A DNA stretch of 64,000 bases from Paramecium pentaurelia (GCA_905183005.1 CAJJDO010000109.1:260992-324991), one strand, 5' to 3'; shown: positions 35,574-48,008, counted from the first letter of the stretch. The notes: generated from the sequence alone by a model not told the origin. Translations and numbers: made by a program.

Positions 35574-37638
35574 TAGAAGTGGATATGCTGATGATGTTCA
35601 TTAAACTGTTTATTAAATGATAGATTTTGAAGAGTTTCTTCATGCTGATAATCCATATCCAATATTTATTGAATATGCTGGAATCAAAATGACTGAGGAA
35701 GCTAAAGAAAAATATTTGGGTCTTACTAAACCTCCATAAGATTATCAAATATTGATGGAAGATATCAAAGTATTGGGAAAGAGAGAAATTATATAATTAT
35801 TAAAATGGAGAAGTAAAATCAAGCATTTTTTATCAAAATAAAAGAGAGAATAAAAATAACTACAATAATAGGAGGAACAATAAAGTGCTGAATATGAAGA
35901 TCTTGATGAAGCTGAAGGAGATAGAGAAGTAAATGAAGAAGAAGAAGTAGAGGAATAAGATGATCTTGAAAAATTGGTAGATAAATAGAAAGAAGCTTTG
36001 GAATAATAATATATTGAAGAACAAAAGAAAGAATTAAAAGAATAAAGAAAATAAAAATAAAAATAAGCTTAATAAGAAAAGAAATTAGCTGGAAGAGGAA
36101 TAGGATTCACTCCTTAAGAAGAAGATTAAGAATTATTTTAATTTTCTAAACATAAGAATTTACTCAAATTAGGTTATGTAGATGTAGAAGATAAATAAGA
36201 AGATAAATTAAAGAAAGAGAAATTAGCATTTAATAATTAAAAATAATTAGATCAAAATTTAGAATTAATTTATGAAAATAAAAAATAAAAAAAAGAAAAT
36301 GCTTTAGAAAGAATTAGAAATAAAAAGTAAGCCTTAGAATCTGAATAAGAAGAAGTTGATGATGAGGATCTTGCTTGTAAACCAATTAAAAAAGTAAAGA
36401 AATAAGAAGATCATTTAAAGATCTCAGATTTAAAAAGCAAATTCTTTGATAAGGAGGAGTTCTCAAAATTAAAGGAATAACTTCAAACATAGAAAGAGGG
36501 TGTATTTGATAATCCTTTAAAAAATTAAAATATAACATAATTAGAAAAGAAGAAAAAAGATAAAACTGATAAGGAATAACATACTGATAAATTCAAGAAT
36601 GATTCAGATAGTGAAGAATAAGATGAAAAAGTTATGGATCCAAAATAATTGAAAAATCTATAAAAATAAATTTAAGAAGACTTAAATTAATTAGGTGATA
36701 ATAAAGATATTGATTTATTGAAAAGGGTTGATAAGAAAGAATTAGAATATTAAAAAAAATTAAGTATTTATTTATAAATCTATTTTAGATACAAAAATTA
36801 ATTAAGAACCATTACCAGGAGAAGATGAAAAAGTAAAATAATTTGAACTTAATCTCCCTATTTCAGATATGGAAAAAAGAAGAAGAAAACTTAAAAAATT
36901 AGCAGCAAGAGAAGAGAAAAGAGCTAAATTAGCATCTGATAAGGATCCAAATCATAAAGAATTGGAAATAGTAACAGAAAAGAAAATAGAAGATTATGAT
37001 ATTGATTAATTAGCTACTAATCTAGCATTGGCAAAAAAAATGATGAGGAAAAAGACTAGAGAATAAATAATAGAAAATTCATTTGGAAGAGATAAATGGG
37101 AAAATGAAGATTTACCTTAATGGTTTGTAGATGATGAAGAAAGACATGTATTTAAGATGGAACCTATTACAAAAGAAGAATTTTAATAAGAAAAACAAAG
37201 ATTATATGAAATCAATTCTAGAGTACCTAAAAAAGTATTTAAATAATATCATTAATTAAGATTATGGAAGCTAAAATAAGAAAATGGAAGAAGGCTCAAA
37301 AGAAACTTAAAACAGCAGCAAAAAAAGCATAGACAGTTTTTGATACCGATGGTATTAATGAAAGAACTAAAATGTAATAAGTGAGAAGAATTTATAATAA
37401 AGAAAAAGCAAATATTTAAAAAGAATAAGAAAGAAAAGTCATTGTTGCCAGAAAAGGTTAAGCAAGTGGAAGTATATATTTAAATTTTATTTTAGAATTT
37501 AAAAGTTCAAGGAAAGTTCTAACTGTTGATAAAAGATTGAAAAAAGATAAAAGAGCTATGAAAGCTAAGGCCAGAATTGGAAAAGGAAAAAAGAGAAGAC
37601 AAGTTTCAAGAAGAAAAGGAAAAAAGTAGAAGTCTTGA
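35574..37638 (+). CDS. SPB1: Spb1 rRNA methyltransferase, overlapping second contig with C-terminal domain
   Basis: The first about 820 bp repeat 34548-35369 with only about four substitutions. From 36396 it provides new sequence to TGA 37636-37638. Introns: 36764-36788 (25 nt), 37235-37260 (26), 37472-37495 (24, in frame). The Spb1 C-terminal domain is clear: YDIDQLATNLALAKKMM, FGRDKWENEDLPQWFVDDE, and a Lys/Arg-rich end with DKRLKKDKRAMKAKAR, typical of nucleolar RNA-binding tails. Merged, the protein would be about 907 aa, close to the length of yeast Spb1 (841). Confidence 0.94.
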
Positions 37639-37959
37639 TTACTTCTGTTTATAGTATATTAAATCAAACAAAGCAATTTGTATTAAATTATCAATTCCAC
37701 CTTCATTATATTAGTCTCTTGATTTTTTATTACTCCATCAATCTATATTGTTCTTTAAAATTATATTGCCTAAATTTACATTTCTTAATATCATCAAATA
37801 AAATCATTAGTTTAATTAATATTTAAATGAATTGGATAATATTATTGAAAATTGATTAAAACTATCATTTGTTTAATACTCAAGGAAAAAACAGTGAATT
37901 TCTTTAATATTAATTGTTCGCTCATTCATAAAGATATCTAAAAACTCTTTCATAGTGAA
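37639..37959. other. Intergenic region before the tRNA
   Basis: AT-rich, about 320 bp. The apparent open frame at 37635-37826 is not supported. I see no further feature. Confidence 0.5.
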
Positions 37960-38030
37960 GGCTTTCTAGTATATCGGTAGTATGCATGCTTAGGGTGCAT
38001 GTGAGCCGGGTTCAATTCCCGGGAGAGCCC
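37960..38030 (+). tRNA. trnP-AGG: tRNA-Pro (anticodon AGG)
   Basis: Complete cloverleaf of 71 nt. The acceptor GGCTTTC pairs with GAGAGCC, and the discriminator base is C. The D arm is GTAT...GTAT, the anticodon stem CATGC/GCATG encloses loop TTAGGGT (anticodon AGG), and the T arm CCGGG-TTCAATT-CCCGG carries the B-box. No CCA is encoded and there is no intron, as expected of a eukaryotic tRNA. Confidence 0.96.
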
Positions 38031-38031
38031 A

Positions 38032-38038
38032 TTTTTTT
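38032..38038 (+). terminator. RNA polymerase III terminator (T7)
   Basis: A run of seven T starts two bases after the tRNA, the normal pol III stop signal. Confidence 0.9.
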
Positions 38039-38601
38039 GAGAATAATTTTAAATTGAAAATTATATACTACTAAAGGGAGAAGTTGAATTTTGTTAATTA
38101 TTTCTAAACTCTAAGTAAAATTTTGTTTAATGGTAATATTTTAAAATGTTATTTTTATTAAATTTGTAAACACTTATTTTGTCTACTTTCAATCTTATAT
38201 GAAATAAAATTAATTCTTGATATAAAAATAAACTTAAGTTTTCATTCATTGAGATTCTCTATTTAATGATTTCATCATAAATATTCTTCGTGAAATACAG
38301 TTTCTATATTTTCAATAATTATTTCAATTAAAGGAACTAATATATAAAATATTAGGGATTTGCTAAATTAGAATTTTGAGAGTACTTTACCTATGATTAT
38401 GTCAATATAAATGTGATAAAATCGATCTTATCAAAATAATAAATCATTTATAATTACTTACATTATTGGGAAAAATTGTAACTTAAATTGTCTTAATTTT
38501 AGTAAAAAAGCATCAGCAACATTTTTTAAGATATTTAGAAATTTTAGAAATTGAAATTAGTAATTAGAATTATATAATAATATGTAATAATGTATTGACA
38601 A
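38039..38601. other. AT-rich intergenic DNA
   Basis: About 560 bp with no coding pattern or RNA structure I could identify. Confidence 0.5.
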
Positions 38602-39619
38602 TCAAATCCATGCCAATTCTTTATAACCACAAGGATTTTTATTTTTATACTAAGGAGTGGTTTTCTGTTTCATTGATTAAAGAAATGTGTCATATTCTTA
38701 TTGGGTATTCTTCTTGTTAAAATAATCAATTTAATTCTAATAGATACGCTAGGGATTCATAAGATAAGATTTTAATGGTTCATCTACTTTAAAGAGCCAA
38801 AATTCTATAAACACTATTTAATTTGGGTTAACTTGTGTTCTTTTAAACATCTATCTTTATTCAACTGTACATTTATATTAGGCTCCCTCATAAGTGTTGA
38901 TTAATGTTTCAAAAGTGCGAGCAGATTGAATTGAATTTGCTGACAAATCACACCATATTTTGAGAGATGGTCCAAGATCAAATATAGATGGAAGAGTCTT
39001 AGTTTCATGTAAATGATTAAGCATCATGTCTCTACTTACTCCCATTAAAGTATAAAATTATTCGTTAACAATTCTTTAAGAAAGTGAACTAGAATCTTTG
39101 TTCACCTTTTGGATTGTACATTGGTATGGAAAATTTTGAGCAATTTATTCAACATTAAGTAGATCTTCATTAGAAATGTAAGGCTATTCAATGTAGTCAT
39201 TCAAGATTTGATGACGTTCTTATACTAGTTTAGCAGCTAATTAGGCATGTGGATCTGATTAGTTAAATAACATATTTGTAATCTAATCGATTGAATGGTT
39301 TGCTTAGTCTAGTAATTCGAGAGTATAAAAATAGACGTCATCTAATTGGTCTGTACGTGAAACTCTATAATTGTAGGTACATGGAGTTTCTTTTAAACCC
39401 CCTAAACAATGGTCAGGTATGTAAGAAAGAGCCAATTTAAGTTCGACATTTGATTTGATATAGACATGTTCTTTAAAGGGTTTAGGTATTGACACTAAGC
39501 ACACGAGCTGTTTAATAGGTTGACGTTTTCTGGTTTAGTTTTCTAAGTTTAAAATGGGACTTACTTTTTTTTTAAATATCCTTTGATAAGATAGAATGAG
39601 TAATGGACTCATCATGCAT
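38602..39619 (-). CDS. Unknown protein of 331 aa
   Basis: TGA at 38602-38604. The preferred model starts at ATG 39619 (MHDESITHSILSKD) and removes a 22-nt intron beginning GTAAGT and ending TTAG, near 39540-39561. An unspliced alternative from ATG 39615 is also open (337 aa, MMSPLLILSYQR). The spliced form is more protein-like. Codon use and composition are less AT-biased than in neighbours, with many Cys, Asp and His residues (YIPDHCLGG, CTYNYRVSRTDQLDD, YEGAQYKCTVEQRQM). No signal peptide, TM segment or known motif was recognised. It is a well-formed gene of unknown role. Confidence 0.75.
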
Positions 39620-39948
39620 CCCTACTCTTTATCTGACAATGAGACTCATGTTTGAAAATTAAATAATTATTATATAATAATTTTGCAAATCATTCGGATA
39701 TAATTGAACTTTATCATCATTATTACTTTTTTTGCAAATCCAAATGTAAAATTTAATTTATATTATCAATATGATTCTAATATTAATTTGTAATTATAAT
39801 AATTATAAATGATTAATTTTATAAAATAAATGTCAATTAAGAGTAGACATAATAATTATTATTAAATAATATATATAATATGAATTAGTGATGATAATTT
39901 GTAAAAAAATATAATTTTTATTGTTTGAAAATCTAATTGACAAGCATA

Positions 39949-40070
39949 AACTATATAAGCTAAGCTGCCACCCGTTTTCTCTTTGTTTGTGAGTGACCTT
40001 GACAAACAGATTTATGTACTAATCTGATGCTTCGAATGTCACTCTCCATTAGAATGATAGACATGTATTT
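39949..40070. ncRNA. Candidate structured RNA (nested hairpins)
   Basis: A GC-richer island in AT-rich DNA. An outer 7-bp stem GAGTGAC (39991-39997) / GTCACTC (40038-40044) encloses an inner perfect 6-bp stem CAGATT (40007-40012) / AATCTG (40021-40026). A TATA-like ACTATATAAG lies just upstream on the plus strand. It does not match the parts of U1-U6, SRP, RNase P or telomerase RNA that I know, and box C/D elements are not convincing. Either strand is possible. It could be a small nuclear or nucleolar RNA, or a regulatory hairpin for the flanking genes. Confidence 0.35.
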
Positions 40071-40126
40071 ACTATATGATAGTATATATAGTTAATTTAA
40101 TATTATGGGAAAAGCATTAATTTAAA

Positions 40127-41289
40127 ATGGATCAAATTTTATTTTGTATAAATGAGAAATGCACTTCCTAATCAAGGTTATTATTAACTATGGCAGATGT
40201 ACCTAAACACAATGATAAATCTCATAAAGTAGTATAATTCAAGGAGTTTAAATCATATGTCATGGAAAAATATGGAGATGTAGATCTATAGAAAATTCAG
40301 AAAATTACAAGTAATGAAAAGACAATAAAGGATGCAATTTCAAAGATAATAAAAGAGGTAAAAGAGAAGTTAGATCTATTTGAAATTAATGAAATTAAGT
40401 ATTAAAGAAAGATAATGAAAAAATTATAGGAAGATGCCGAGTTTACAATAACTTTCAGAATATGTGTGGACAGTGAGAAAAACAGAGAATTTGAAAGACA
40501 TAACAGCTGATTTGTTGAAGACTGTAGTAGAATTCTAAGTGGAAAAGATACCCAAATACGGTTTCATTTTAGAACAGATAGATGATCGTATGAATAAGTT
40601 GAAAACTGAAGTCATTGGAATGTTGAAATCTTAGCAATATGATTTATAGATTACTACATTGGGTAATGTTAAATACACATGGAGTGATTAATTTAAGGCA
40701 AACATTTATGCTATTAAAGATGAAGCAAAAAAAGAGATTGAAGCATCAAGTATATAATTCTTCATAATATTATTAGCATCATTTATGGGATGGTCATTTG
40801 CATGCATCTAATAATAATTGACTTCTTAAAAGAGATGGGAAGCAAAATTAGAAATTAGAGCTATTGAATTAGATTAAAAGAATTTGTAAGCTAGTTAATT
40901 GGGATAGTCTTAATTAAAGAAATAATCATATAGTTTTGCTATAGGATTAACACTCTAAAAATTGAGACAACAAAAAGGATTTGAATAATAAGATTTAGCT
41001 ACTGTAGGTCATGGCTTTTATTTAATTAGATCTGATGGATGTAATAAATATTAATATCTTTATGATAGGGACTTGTCACAATTCAGATAAAAATATAAAT
41101 TGGAAATAAGGATTGGCATTCACTCCTGAACCTAAAGATGTGATATTAATTAAATTTGATCCTACTGATGGTGATCTTCTATTTGAACAAGGCAAGAATA
41201 AATACTAGATGAAAGTGGAGAGAGCTTAAAATGAAGTGTTTTTATTTTGTGTACACTTAAAAGGATGTAAGGCCAAAATATTGGATTGA
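40127..41289 (+). CDS. B-box/coiled-coil/SPRY protein (TRIM-like)
   Basis: Starts MDQILFCINEKC. An N-terminal Cys/His cluster (CINEKC ... HNDKSHKVV) looks like a reduced B-box zinc motif. A helical coiled-coil region of about 200 residues is followed by a SPRY domain: SFAIGLTLQK, GHGFYLIRSDG, TCHNSDKNINWKQG and DVILIKFDPTDGDLLFE. Introns: 40399-40429 (31 nt), 40750-40776 (27 nt, in frame, likely) and 41041-41068 (28 nt). Removing all three gives 358 aa; keeping the in-frame one would add a false hydrophobic segment. Stop TGA 41287-41289. SPRY domains bind proteins, but no RING is present, so ubiquitin-ligase activity is not implied. Confidence 0.85.
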
Positions 41290-41333
41290 GAGATAAACAA
41301 TATATATATATAATATTTCAAATTTTGAAATTT

Positions 41334-43490
41334 ATGATTGAAGAGGAGGGATAGCAACTTAAAAGTTAATTAGAATAACAACTTGTTGAAGCCATTTTAG
41401 ATTCTCTTCAAAATCATATGGATCAAAATGCCACCTTTTTAGGTAATCATTTCTGAATTATCTATTTTCTAGCTGAAAGATTGGTATATGAGAGAGATAC
41501 TGAAGAATTTAGATCATTATTGGCTGAATGTTACTTATATGAGAATTAGCCATATAAAGCTAGTCATATTCTTAAAGACTGCAAATCTGAATTCAATCGG
41601 TAGAAAATAATTTTAATACCATTAGTTATTAATATGCAGTGTCTTTATTCAGAAATAAGAAATATAAGGAAGCTGAAGTTGCATTAGTTGGAACTTAATT
41701 TAGCAATTAATTTTCTATTTAAACTCCAAATATACCGAATGGTGGTTTTGGTTACCTTTTATTAGGTTAAATTTAAGAATAACTACATCGTATTGATGAG
41801 GCTAAACACTAATATTATAGAGCTTTGGATTAGAATCCTACTTTATGGATGGCTTTTGAAAGACTCTCTAAAATTGGGGAACCTGTTGCAATTAATAAAG
41901 TGTTTAATGATCAGAAATAGCGATAATATGAAGGTAGTAGATAATAGAGTTGCAATATTTATAAGATAATTCAAAATTTATTAAAAAATAAGACAACTAA
42001 TTTGAAATCAGGATAAAAAGAGGAGGAAATAAGAGATGAAGCATAAATAAATGAATCTGTAATATTCAATTAATATTCTTAATAGTAATTTTCAGGCAAA
42101 AGATAATCTTAAACTATCAAACCTTTTTCAACAACTGGTATTTAATAATCAATTGTTCATATGGATGATTCTTCCAATAGTTAAATGAAATTTTTATGTA
42201 ATTTACATAATTAAAATTGCAATAGAACATCAATAAAAAAAAATAAGTGCTAAAATGGTGCCAACACCTGGAGTAGGATACTAAAATTATTAATCTTTAC
42301 TTAGTCAACCTTTTTAATTTTCATAAAATTAGAATAAGAATTTAAATACAAAAAAAAATGATATTCAAAAAGTTAACACAGTAGCAATTTAATAATCTCC
42401 TAGTTTAATTAAGTATAATTATATAATATTTATTAGTCTACCTTAACTTTTAAAATTATTTGCGCATCCATATTTCTTATGGACTAATTATTAAGTTGAA
42501 GCAATTGCTAATTTTTAAAAGCTACCTCCATAACATTATAGATCAGGATGGGTGCTTGAAAAAGTAGCCAGAAGTTTTATGGATTAAGTAAAATATGCTG
42601 ATGCTGAGAGAATTTGGAAGGAAATGAAATAAATAGAGCCAAATCGTTTAGAAGGTATGGATTATTATTCATCTTGTTTATGGCATCTAAAAAAACAATC
42701 AGAATTAACATATTTAGCTCATTCTTGTTTATAAATTAGTATGTAAGCTCCAGAGACATGGATAGCTATTGGAAATTGTTTTAGTTTAAATAAAGAAATA
42801 GACAATTCAATTAAATTTTTTGGAAGAGCAATTTAATTAAGAAAAGATTATTCATATGCTTATACTTTATCAGGTCATGAATTTTCACAAAATGAAAATT
42901 TCTAACAAGCTAAAAAATCTTACGATATTGCCACTTCTTTAGACTAAAGATAATATAATGCTTGGTGGGGACAAGGAAATATGTACTATAAAACTGATAA
43001 ATATGATGATGCAATTAGATGTTTTACTTAAGCTTTGAAGATTAATTAAAATAATCCAGTTTTACCAACATTTTTGGCTATGAGTTATGCTGCCAAGGGA
43101 GAACATAATGAAGCTTTAAAATACTTTGAACAAAGTGAAAAATTAGATCCATAAAATGGATTAAATAAATATTAGAAAGTATTTATATTATAATGATAAA
43201 TGATAGGCAAATTCATTAATAAAATTAGATTAATATGATAAAGCTTTAAGTGAATTATAGAGATTGAGAGAATTGATACCAAAAGAAGCAGCAATTTATA
43301 TTTTGATGGGGAGAATCTATAAGAAATTAGGGGAGATTTAAGAAGCATAAAAGTATGAAGAATATATTTATATTGTAGTTGTTTTAGTACTGCAATGTCA
43401 CTTGATTAAAAAGATTCTGCTAAGATAAAAGGATTAATGGAAAGTTTAAATAATCCGAATAGTGAATTCAATGATGATTTTGATTTATGA
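41334..43490 (+). CDS. CDC27: CDC27/APC3, TPR subunit of the anaphase-promoting complex
   Basis: 664 aa after six introns (41443-41472, 30 nt; 41600-41625, 26; 42198-42225, 28; 42413-42436, 24 in frame; 43179-43206, 28; 43353-43378, 26). N-terminal TPRs include LLAECYLYENQPYKASHIL. A low-complexity, partly phosphorylatable linker is followed by the C-terminal TPR array: ETWIAIGNCFSLNKE, AYTLSGHEF, YNAWWGQGNMYYKT and AAIYILMGRIYKKLG. GHEF and NAWWGxGxxYYK are hallmarks of CDC27. APC/C ubiquitinates cyclins and securin, and CDC27 binds co-activators and substrates. The gene ends 9 bp from the stop of the next, convergent gene. Confidence 0.93.
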
Positions 43491-43499
43491 TATAATTTA

Positions 43500-43830
43500 T
43501 CAATAAATATGCTCATCTACAGCAATTTAGATAAATTCTTTCTTATAATCTCCAACAGACTCTGCTCCTGTTGCTAATTAATTGATACGAGCAGTTCGTA
43601 CTAAGAATTCTTGTAATTCTTCTTTCTCACATAATGTTTCTAATGATAGACGTCTAATCCAATCAAACCCTGAAAAGGCAATTCCTGTCAAAAACATATA
43701 TTTAGGATATTGATGACATTCTAATATTCGATTGTTTCTTACTATATAATAATGGTTGTCTTATTACACGACTAACAGTCATTCTGATACCCATTCCAAA
43801 GAGACATCCGAATATAAATGCACTTTCCAT
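43500..43830 (-). CDS. Small protein of 102 aa, unknown, possibly mitochondrial
   Basis: ATG 43830 to TGA 43500-43502 with one 22-nt intron (43721-43742); the spliced length is in frame. It has a hydrophobic N-terminus (FIFGCLFGMG), a basic patch, then HQYPKYMFLTGIAFSGFDW and a Glu-rich helical end. The layout is like small mitochondrial membrane or respiratory accessory proteins, but I recognise no family. Confidence 0.75.
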
Positions 43831-43887
43831 TATTTTATTATTAATATGAACTGACTGATATTATTTTAAAATTCAAATATTAAATTT

Positions 43888-46800
43888 ATGAATAGACTTA
43901 ATTCTCAACCTAAAACAAATAATCAAGGTAGAATGACTCCAATTGAATATATGATTCATAAAAACATTCCACTTCCAAATAAAGCAAAATATCCTTAAAT
44001 AGATTCAGAGGCAAGTTTACATAGATCTGAAATTATTCATTAGAACAATAATAGTAGTAATTACTCAAATGGTTCAGAAGGAAATAATATTTAAAAAATA
44101 ATTGAAGAAAAGAATAGAGAAATTGAATTCTTAAAATAAGCAGAAGCTTAAAGTAGAATGTTAACTACTTAATTTTAAGAAATGAATCAGAATCATTAAT
44201 TAGAGGTTAAGTAATTGTTAGAATAGATATAAAATTATAAATAAAGGAATATTGATTTAAAGAGTCAAATTGAATAGTATATGACAGAAGTCAATAAATC
44301 AAATTAAAAATATTAGGAATGTTGCAAAGAAAGAGATGAATATATAAAAAATCTAAAAGAATATTAATAAGATTATGATATTATGAAAATGTAATTATAA
44401 GGGAAAGATGTTGAAATAATATAATTAAAAGAAAGAATTTAAAATATAGAACATAATCATTAATAAGAATTAAGTCAATATTCATAAACTAATGATAATT
44501 GGAAAAGATCATTGATGGATACTTAAATTAGAGAGATTACTTAATAGTTCAATTAAGATAGAATATAATATGATATAAAAATTAAAAATTTAGATAATAA
44601 AAATATTGAATTAGAAAATAAATGTGTTTTATTAGCTTAAGAAATGGAAAGAATGCGAGTAAAAGAATTAGAATAAAATAAAATGATGAATAAAAATTTA
44701 TAAAATGAAAATAATGAATTAAAAATAAAGATTTAAGAAATGATGTAATTTATAACTAGATATGAGGAATAAATTAATGAAATGGAATATCATTAAGATT
44801 AAAATTAAAAAGATAGAATGAGAATTGTTGTATTAAGTTCTGAAATTGAAAGATAAAATTGTATTATTGAAGAATAATAATAAAAAAGTTAATCTTATAA
44901 ATAATAAATTTAGAGTTTAGAACAATATGAGATGCAATGTAAATTATTATAAGAATAATAATTATTAAATAATTAATTGAAACAATAATTACATTAAGAA
45001 GTTATGAAAAATCAGAATACATAATAAGACTTTGAATATTTATAATAAGAATGGACAAATAGAAATTAATAGTTATAAGATAGATGTGCAATGTTAACAA
45101 CTGAGCTTGAGAGATTACATTTAGTAACAAGAAATAATGAAAATTAGAATAGGAATCATTAATATGAAATTGATTAACTTTAAAAGTAATTAGGAAATCA
45201 TATATAAATTATTGAGGAGAAATCTAATATGATATTATAATTAGAAATGGAAATAAGTAATTATTAATAAGAATCTATGCTATTAAATAGTGATAATGAT
45301 AATCTTAATATGAGAATAACTTAATTGGAAGAAGAAATCTAGGAATTTAAAGATTAAACATCCTAATAATAAAATAGGAGATCTTAGGAGTTAAAATAAC
45401 AAATTGAGTATTATGCAAATGAATTAAACAGAACTGCATATAATTATAATTAAGTAAATGTAGATAAAGAGAATATGTATTAAGAATTAGAAAAAATTAA
45501 TAGAGAATATAAAGATTTGATATTCACATCTCAATAAAAAGATATTTAAATCAAAGACTTAAATGATTAAATATAATTAATAGAAGATAAACATTAAATT
45601 GAAATAAATGAGTTAAAGAAACAAGGAGAATATCTAAGAAGATCTGTACTTGATCAATAAATTAGAGATTTAACTTATAAATTTAATAATGATAAATAAA
45701 TTCTCGAAATGTAGATTAGATAATTGTAATAATAAAAATAATAAGTTGATATGTAAAATACATAGTTGTAATAAAAACTCTAAGAATTATAATATACTGT
45801 TGATGATCAATTAGAAATATAAAAATAAAAATTGTAAACAAGTGAGAAAGAAAGAATCAATTTATTATAAGAAATAAAAGATTATTAAATGGAATTACAA
45901 ATGATATCTAATGAAAGATTATAAATGAAGGAAGATTTTATTAAAGAAAGAATGAAAATAGTTATATATGCTACTGAAATTGATAGATTATTGTGTATTA
46001 TTGACGATTTATAGAATTAAATTAAAAAAGTTGAACAATAAAACCATTTGTAAAATGATTAAATAAAGTAATTAACATCAACAATCTAATAATAACATAA
46101 TACAATATATACATTAGAATAAGAAAAGAAAAATCATTAAAGAGACAATAATTATAAGGAATAGAATTTAGAAAATAAAATGATAGTAATGACAAATGAA
46201 TTAGAGAGAACAAAAAATTAATTATATGAAGAACAAAGTAAAGTTTATGAATAGGAAATTAAATAGAAATCATTATTATAGGAAATAGAAGAGTTATATT
46301 AATAAATTGAATAATATTAATCAGAAATCACAATTATGTAAAAGAATGGTTTAGAATTAGGTGATTTAGAAACTAAGTTTTAAGCAGAAAGAATGTCTTG
46401 GGAAACATAAAAATATTAATTAACCAATTAAATTTAAGATTATGAATAGAAAATACTTTTATTAAATTAAGAAATAAAGAGATTAACTATTATTGGAGAT
46501 GAAAGACTTCATGAAATTGAAGAATTAAGATTCAAATTTAGAGATGCTTAATTAACTGAAAACTATGAATAATTAAAAACAGAATATGATCAATTAGAAT
46601 AATAAGTAATGGAATTAGAATAAAACAATTTAAAATTAAAATCTCATACTTAAACTTTAGAAAAATAGATTTAATTGTTAGAATTATCATTATAAGATAA
46701 ATCAAAGGAAGTTGAAGATATTTATACTTTAATGAATAAACAAAGGAGACAAAGTGAATCCACTAATAAAGAAGCTGAAAATAATAGAAAAACATAATAA

Positions 46801-47266
46801 TTATTATAATAAACTATCTCAAATTTAGGACAATAGAATTAATAATTAAAAGAACAATTTTAAACTGTAACTAATGAAAATCAAAGCTTGTAATATTTAT
46901 TTATTTATTAATTATAGATTATCATAAATACAATATATGTAGAATAGTCTTAATGAGAGAGATTAAATGATATAGAAAAAGAGTTATGAATTGATTGAAA
47001 AAATCAAAGAAATTGATACTCTTAAAGTGAAATATGAACAAAAAATCAATAACTCCATTATTCAGTCTACAATTATAAGAGTATTTTTTATTTCATATCT
47101 TTAGAATTCATCATTAACTAGATAAGTAATTAAAACTGATTAAGAGAATTTTATCAACGATCCTGTAATTAAATCCAAAAATACTTTTAATTAACTTACA
47201 AATGTAAGACCTCCTAGATAAGTGATGTCCTAAATTAATGCAGATTTAAATAATTAGTAGGAATGA
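43888..47266 (+). CDS. Long Gln-rich coiled-coil protein, about 1,110 aa
   Basis: One frame from ATG 43888 to TGA 47264-47266. A 28-nt intron falls near 46891-46918, and a 24-nt in-frame intron (GTATTT...CTTTAG, about 47079-47102) is likely. After a short N-terminus (MNRLNSQPKTNNQGRMTPIE) almost the whole protein is predicted coiled coil, dominated by Gln, Glu, Asn, Lys, Ile and Leu. Gln comes from about one codon in five, nearly all TAA/TAG. No motor, kinase or membrane segment is seen. It is most likely a cortical, basal-body or axonemal structural protein, a role inferred from composition and the SHIPPO and dynein neighbours. Confidence 0.82.
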
Positions 47267-47300
47267 TTCAGCTACAAACTTTATTTTAATATTAAATATA

Positions 47301-48008
47301 ATGTCTCAACAAGTCTAAGCATCAATTCAATACTCTTTTCCCAAGGCTCAAAGATTTAGAAGACTACATACTCCTTGTTCAACAGACTATTATGAACCAA
47401 ATTATTTTCGCAGCACTAGAGCCTCAGGATTCGGATATGGCAATAAGTTTGATTTTACAAAAATGTAATCCTATACTGAAAGTTTCTATGATCCAACTAG
47501 TTCCTTTTCAAATAACAAAGGTGCCTCCTTTGGGTTGAGTAGAAACATGGTCAAAAACAGATCCTATCTATAATATAACAGTGTTCCAGGTCCAGGATCT
47601 TATTTTTTTAGTCCTAAAAAATCTATTGGCTACTCAATTGGATAGAGAGTAGGAGGATATCATCACACTACTGAAATGCCTGGTCCTGGTGCATATGATC
47701 CAAATATTTATAAGAACAGAAGCATATCTATCAACAAAGGTCCTGATAGATTCTCAACTGAATCCACATTTTTTCCAGGACCTGGAGAATACAATGCCTA
47801 ACTTATATAAACTTAAACTAAGTGCCGATTTGGTAGTGCAAAAAGGAAGTGTTTTATAGATGATGCTATTAGAGCAGCTAAAAAAAGTGGAGGTAATATT
47901 TTATTCTATGCAACTATCCTAGTTCCTGGTCCAGGTAACTATGCAACAATTACATAATTTGTACAATTAGATAAATAAAAGAGTAGACCATCTACTGCAA
48001 AACATTGA
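47301..48008 (+). CDS. SHIPPO-repeat (ODF3/CIMAP-like) protein, 225 aa
   Basis: ATG 47301 to TGA 48006-48008 with one in-frame 30-nt intron (47893-47922). It carries repeated P-G-P-G-x-Y units: VPGPGSYFF, MPGPGAYDP, FPGPGEYNA and VPGPGNYAT, the last completed only after splicing. The STPGPG/SHIPPO family binds inside or along ciliary microtubules and sperm-tail fibres. Spacing of about 45-60 residues between units is usual. The gene follows the coiled-coil gene by 34 bp. Confidence 0.9.

Noticed and set aside
39960..40050. U-type snRNA, SRP RNA or telomerase RNA
   Set aside because: No Sm-site plus core motif, no SRP Alu or S-domain motif, and no C4A2-like telomere template were seen.
40740..40800. 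Transmembrane helix in the B-box/SPRY protein
   Set aside because: The hydrophobic stretch is encoded by a 27-nt in-frame GT...AG segment (40750-40776) that is better read as an intron.
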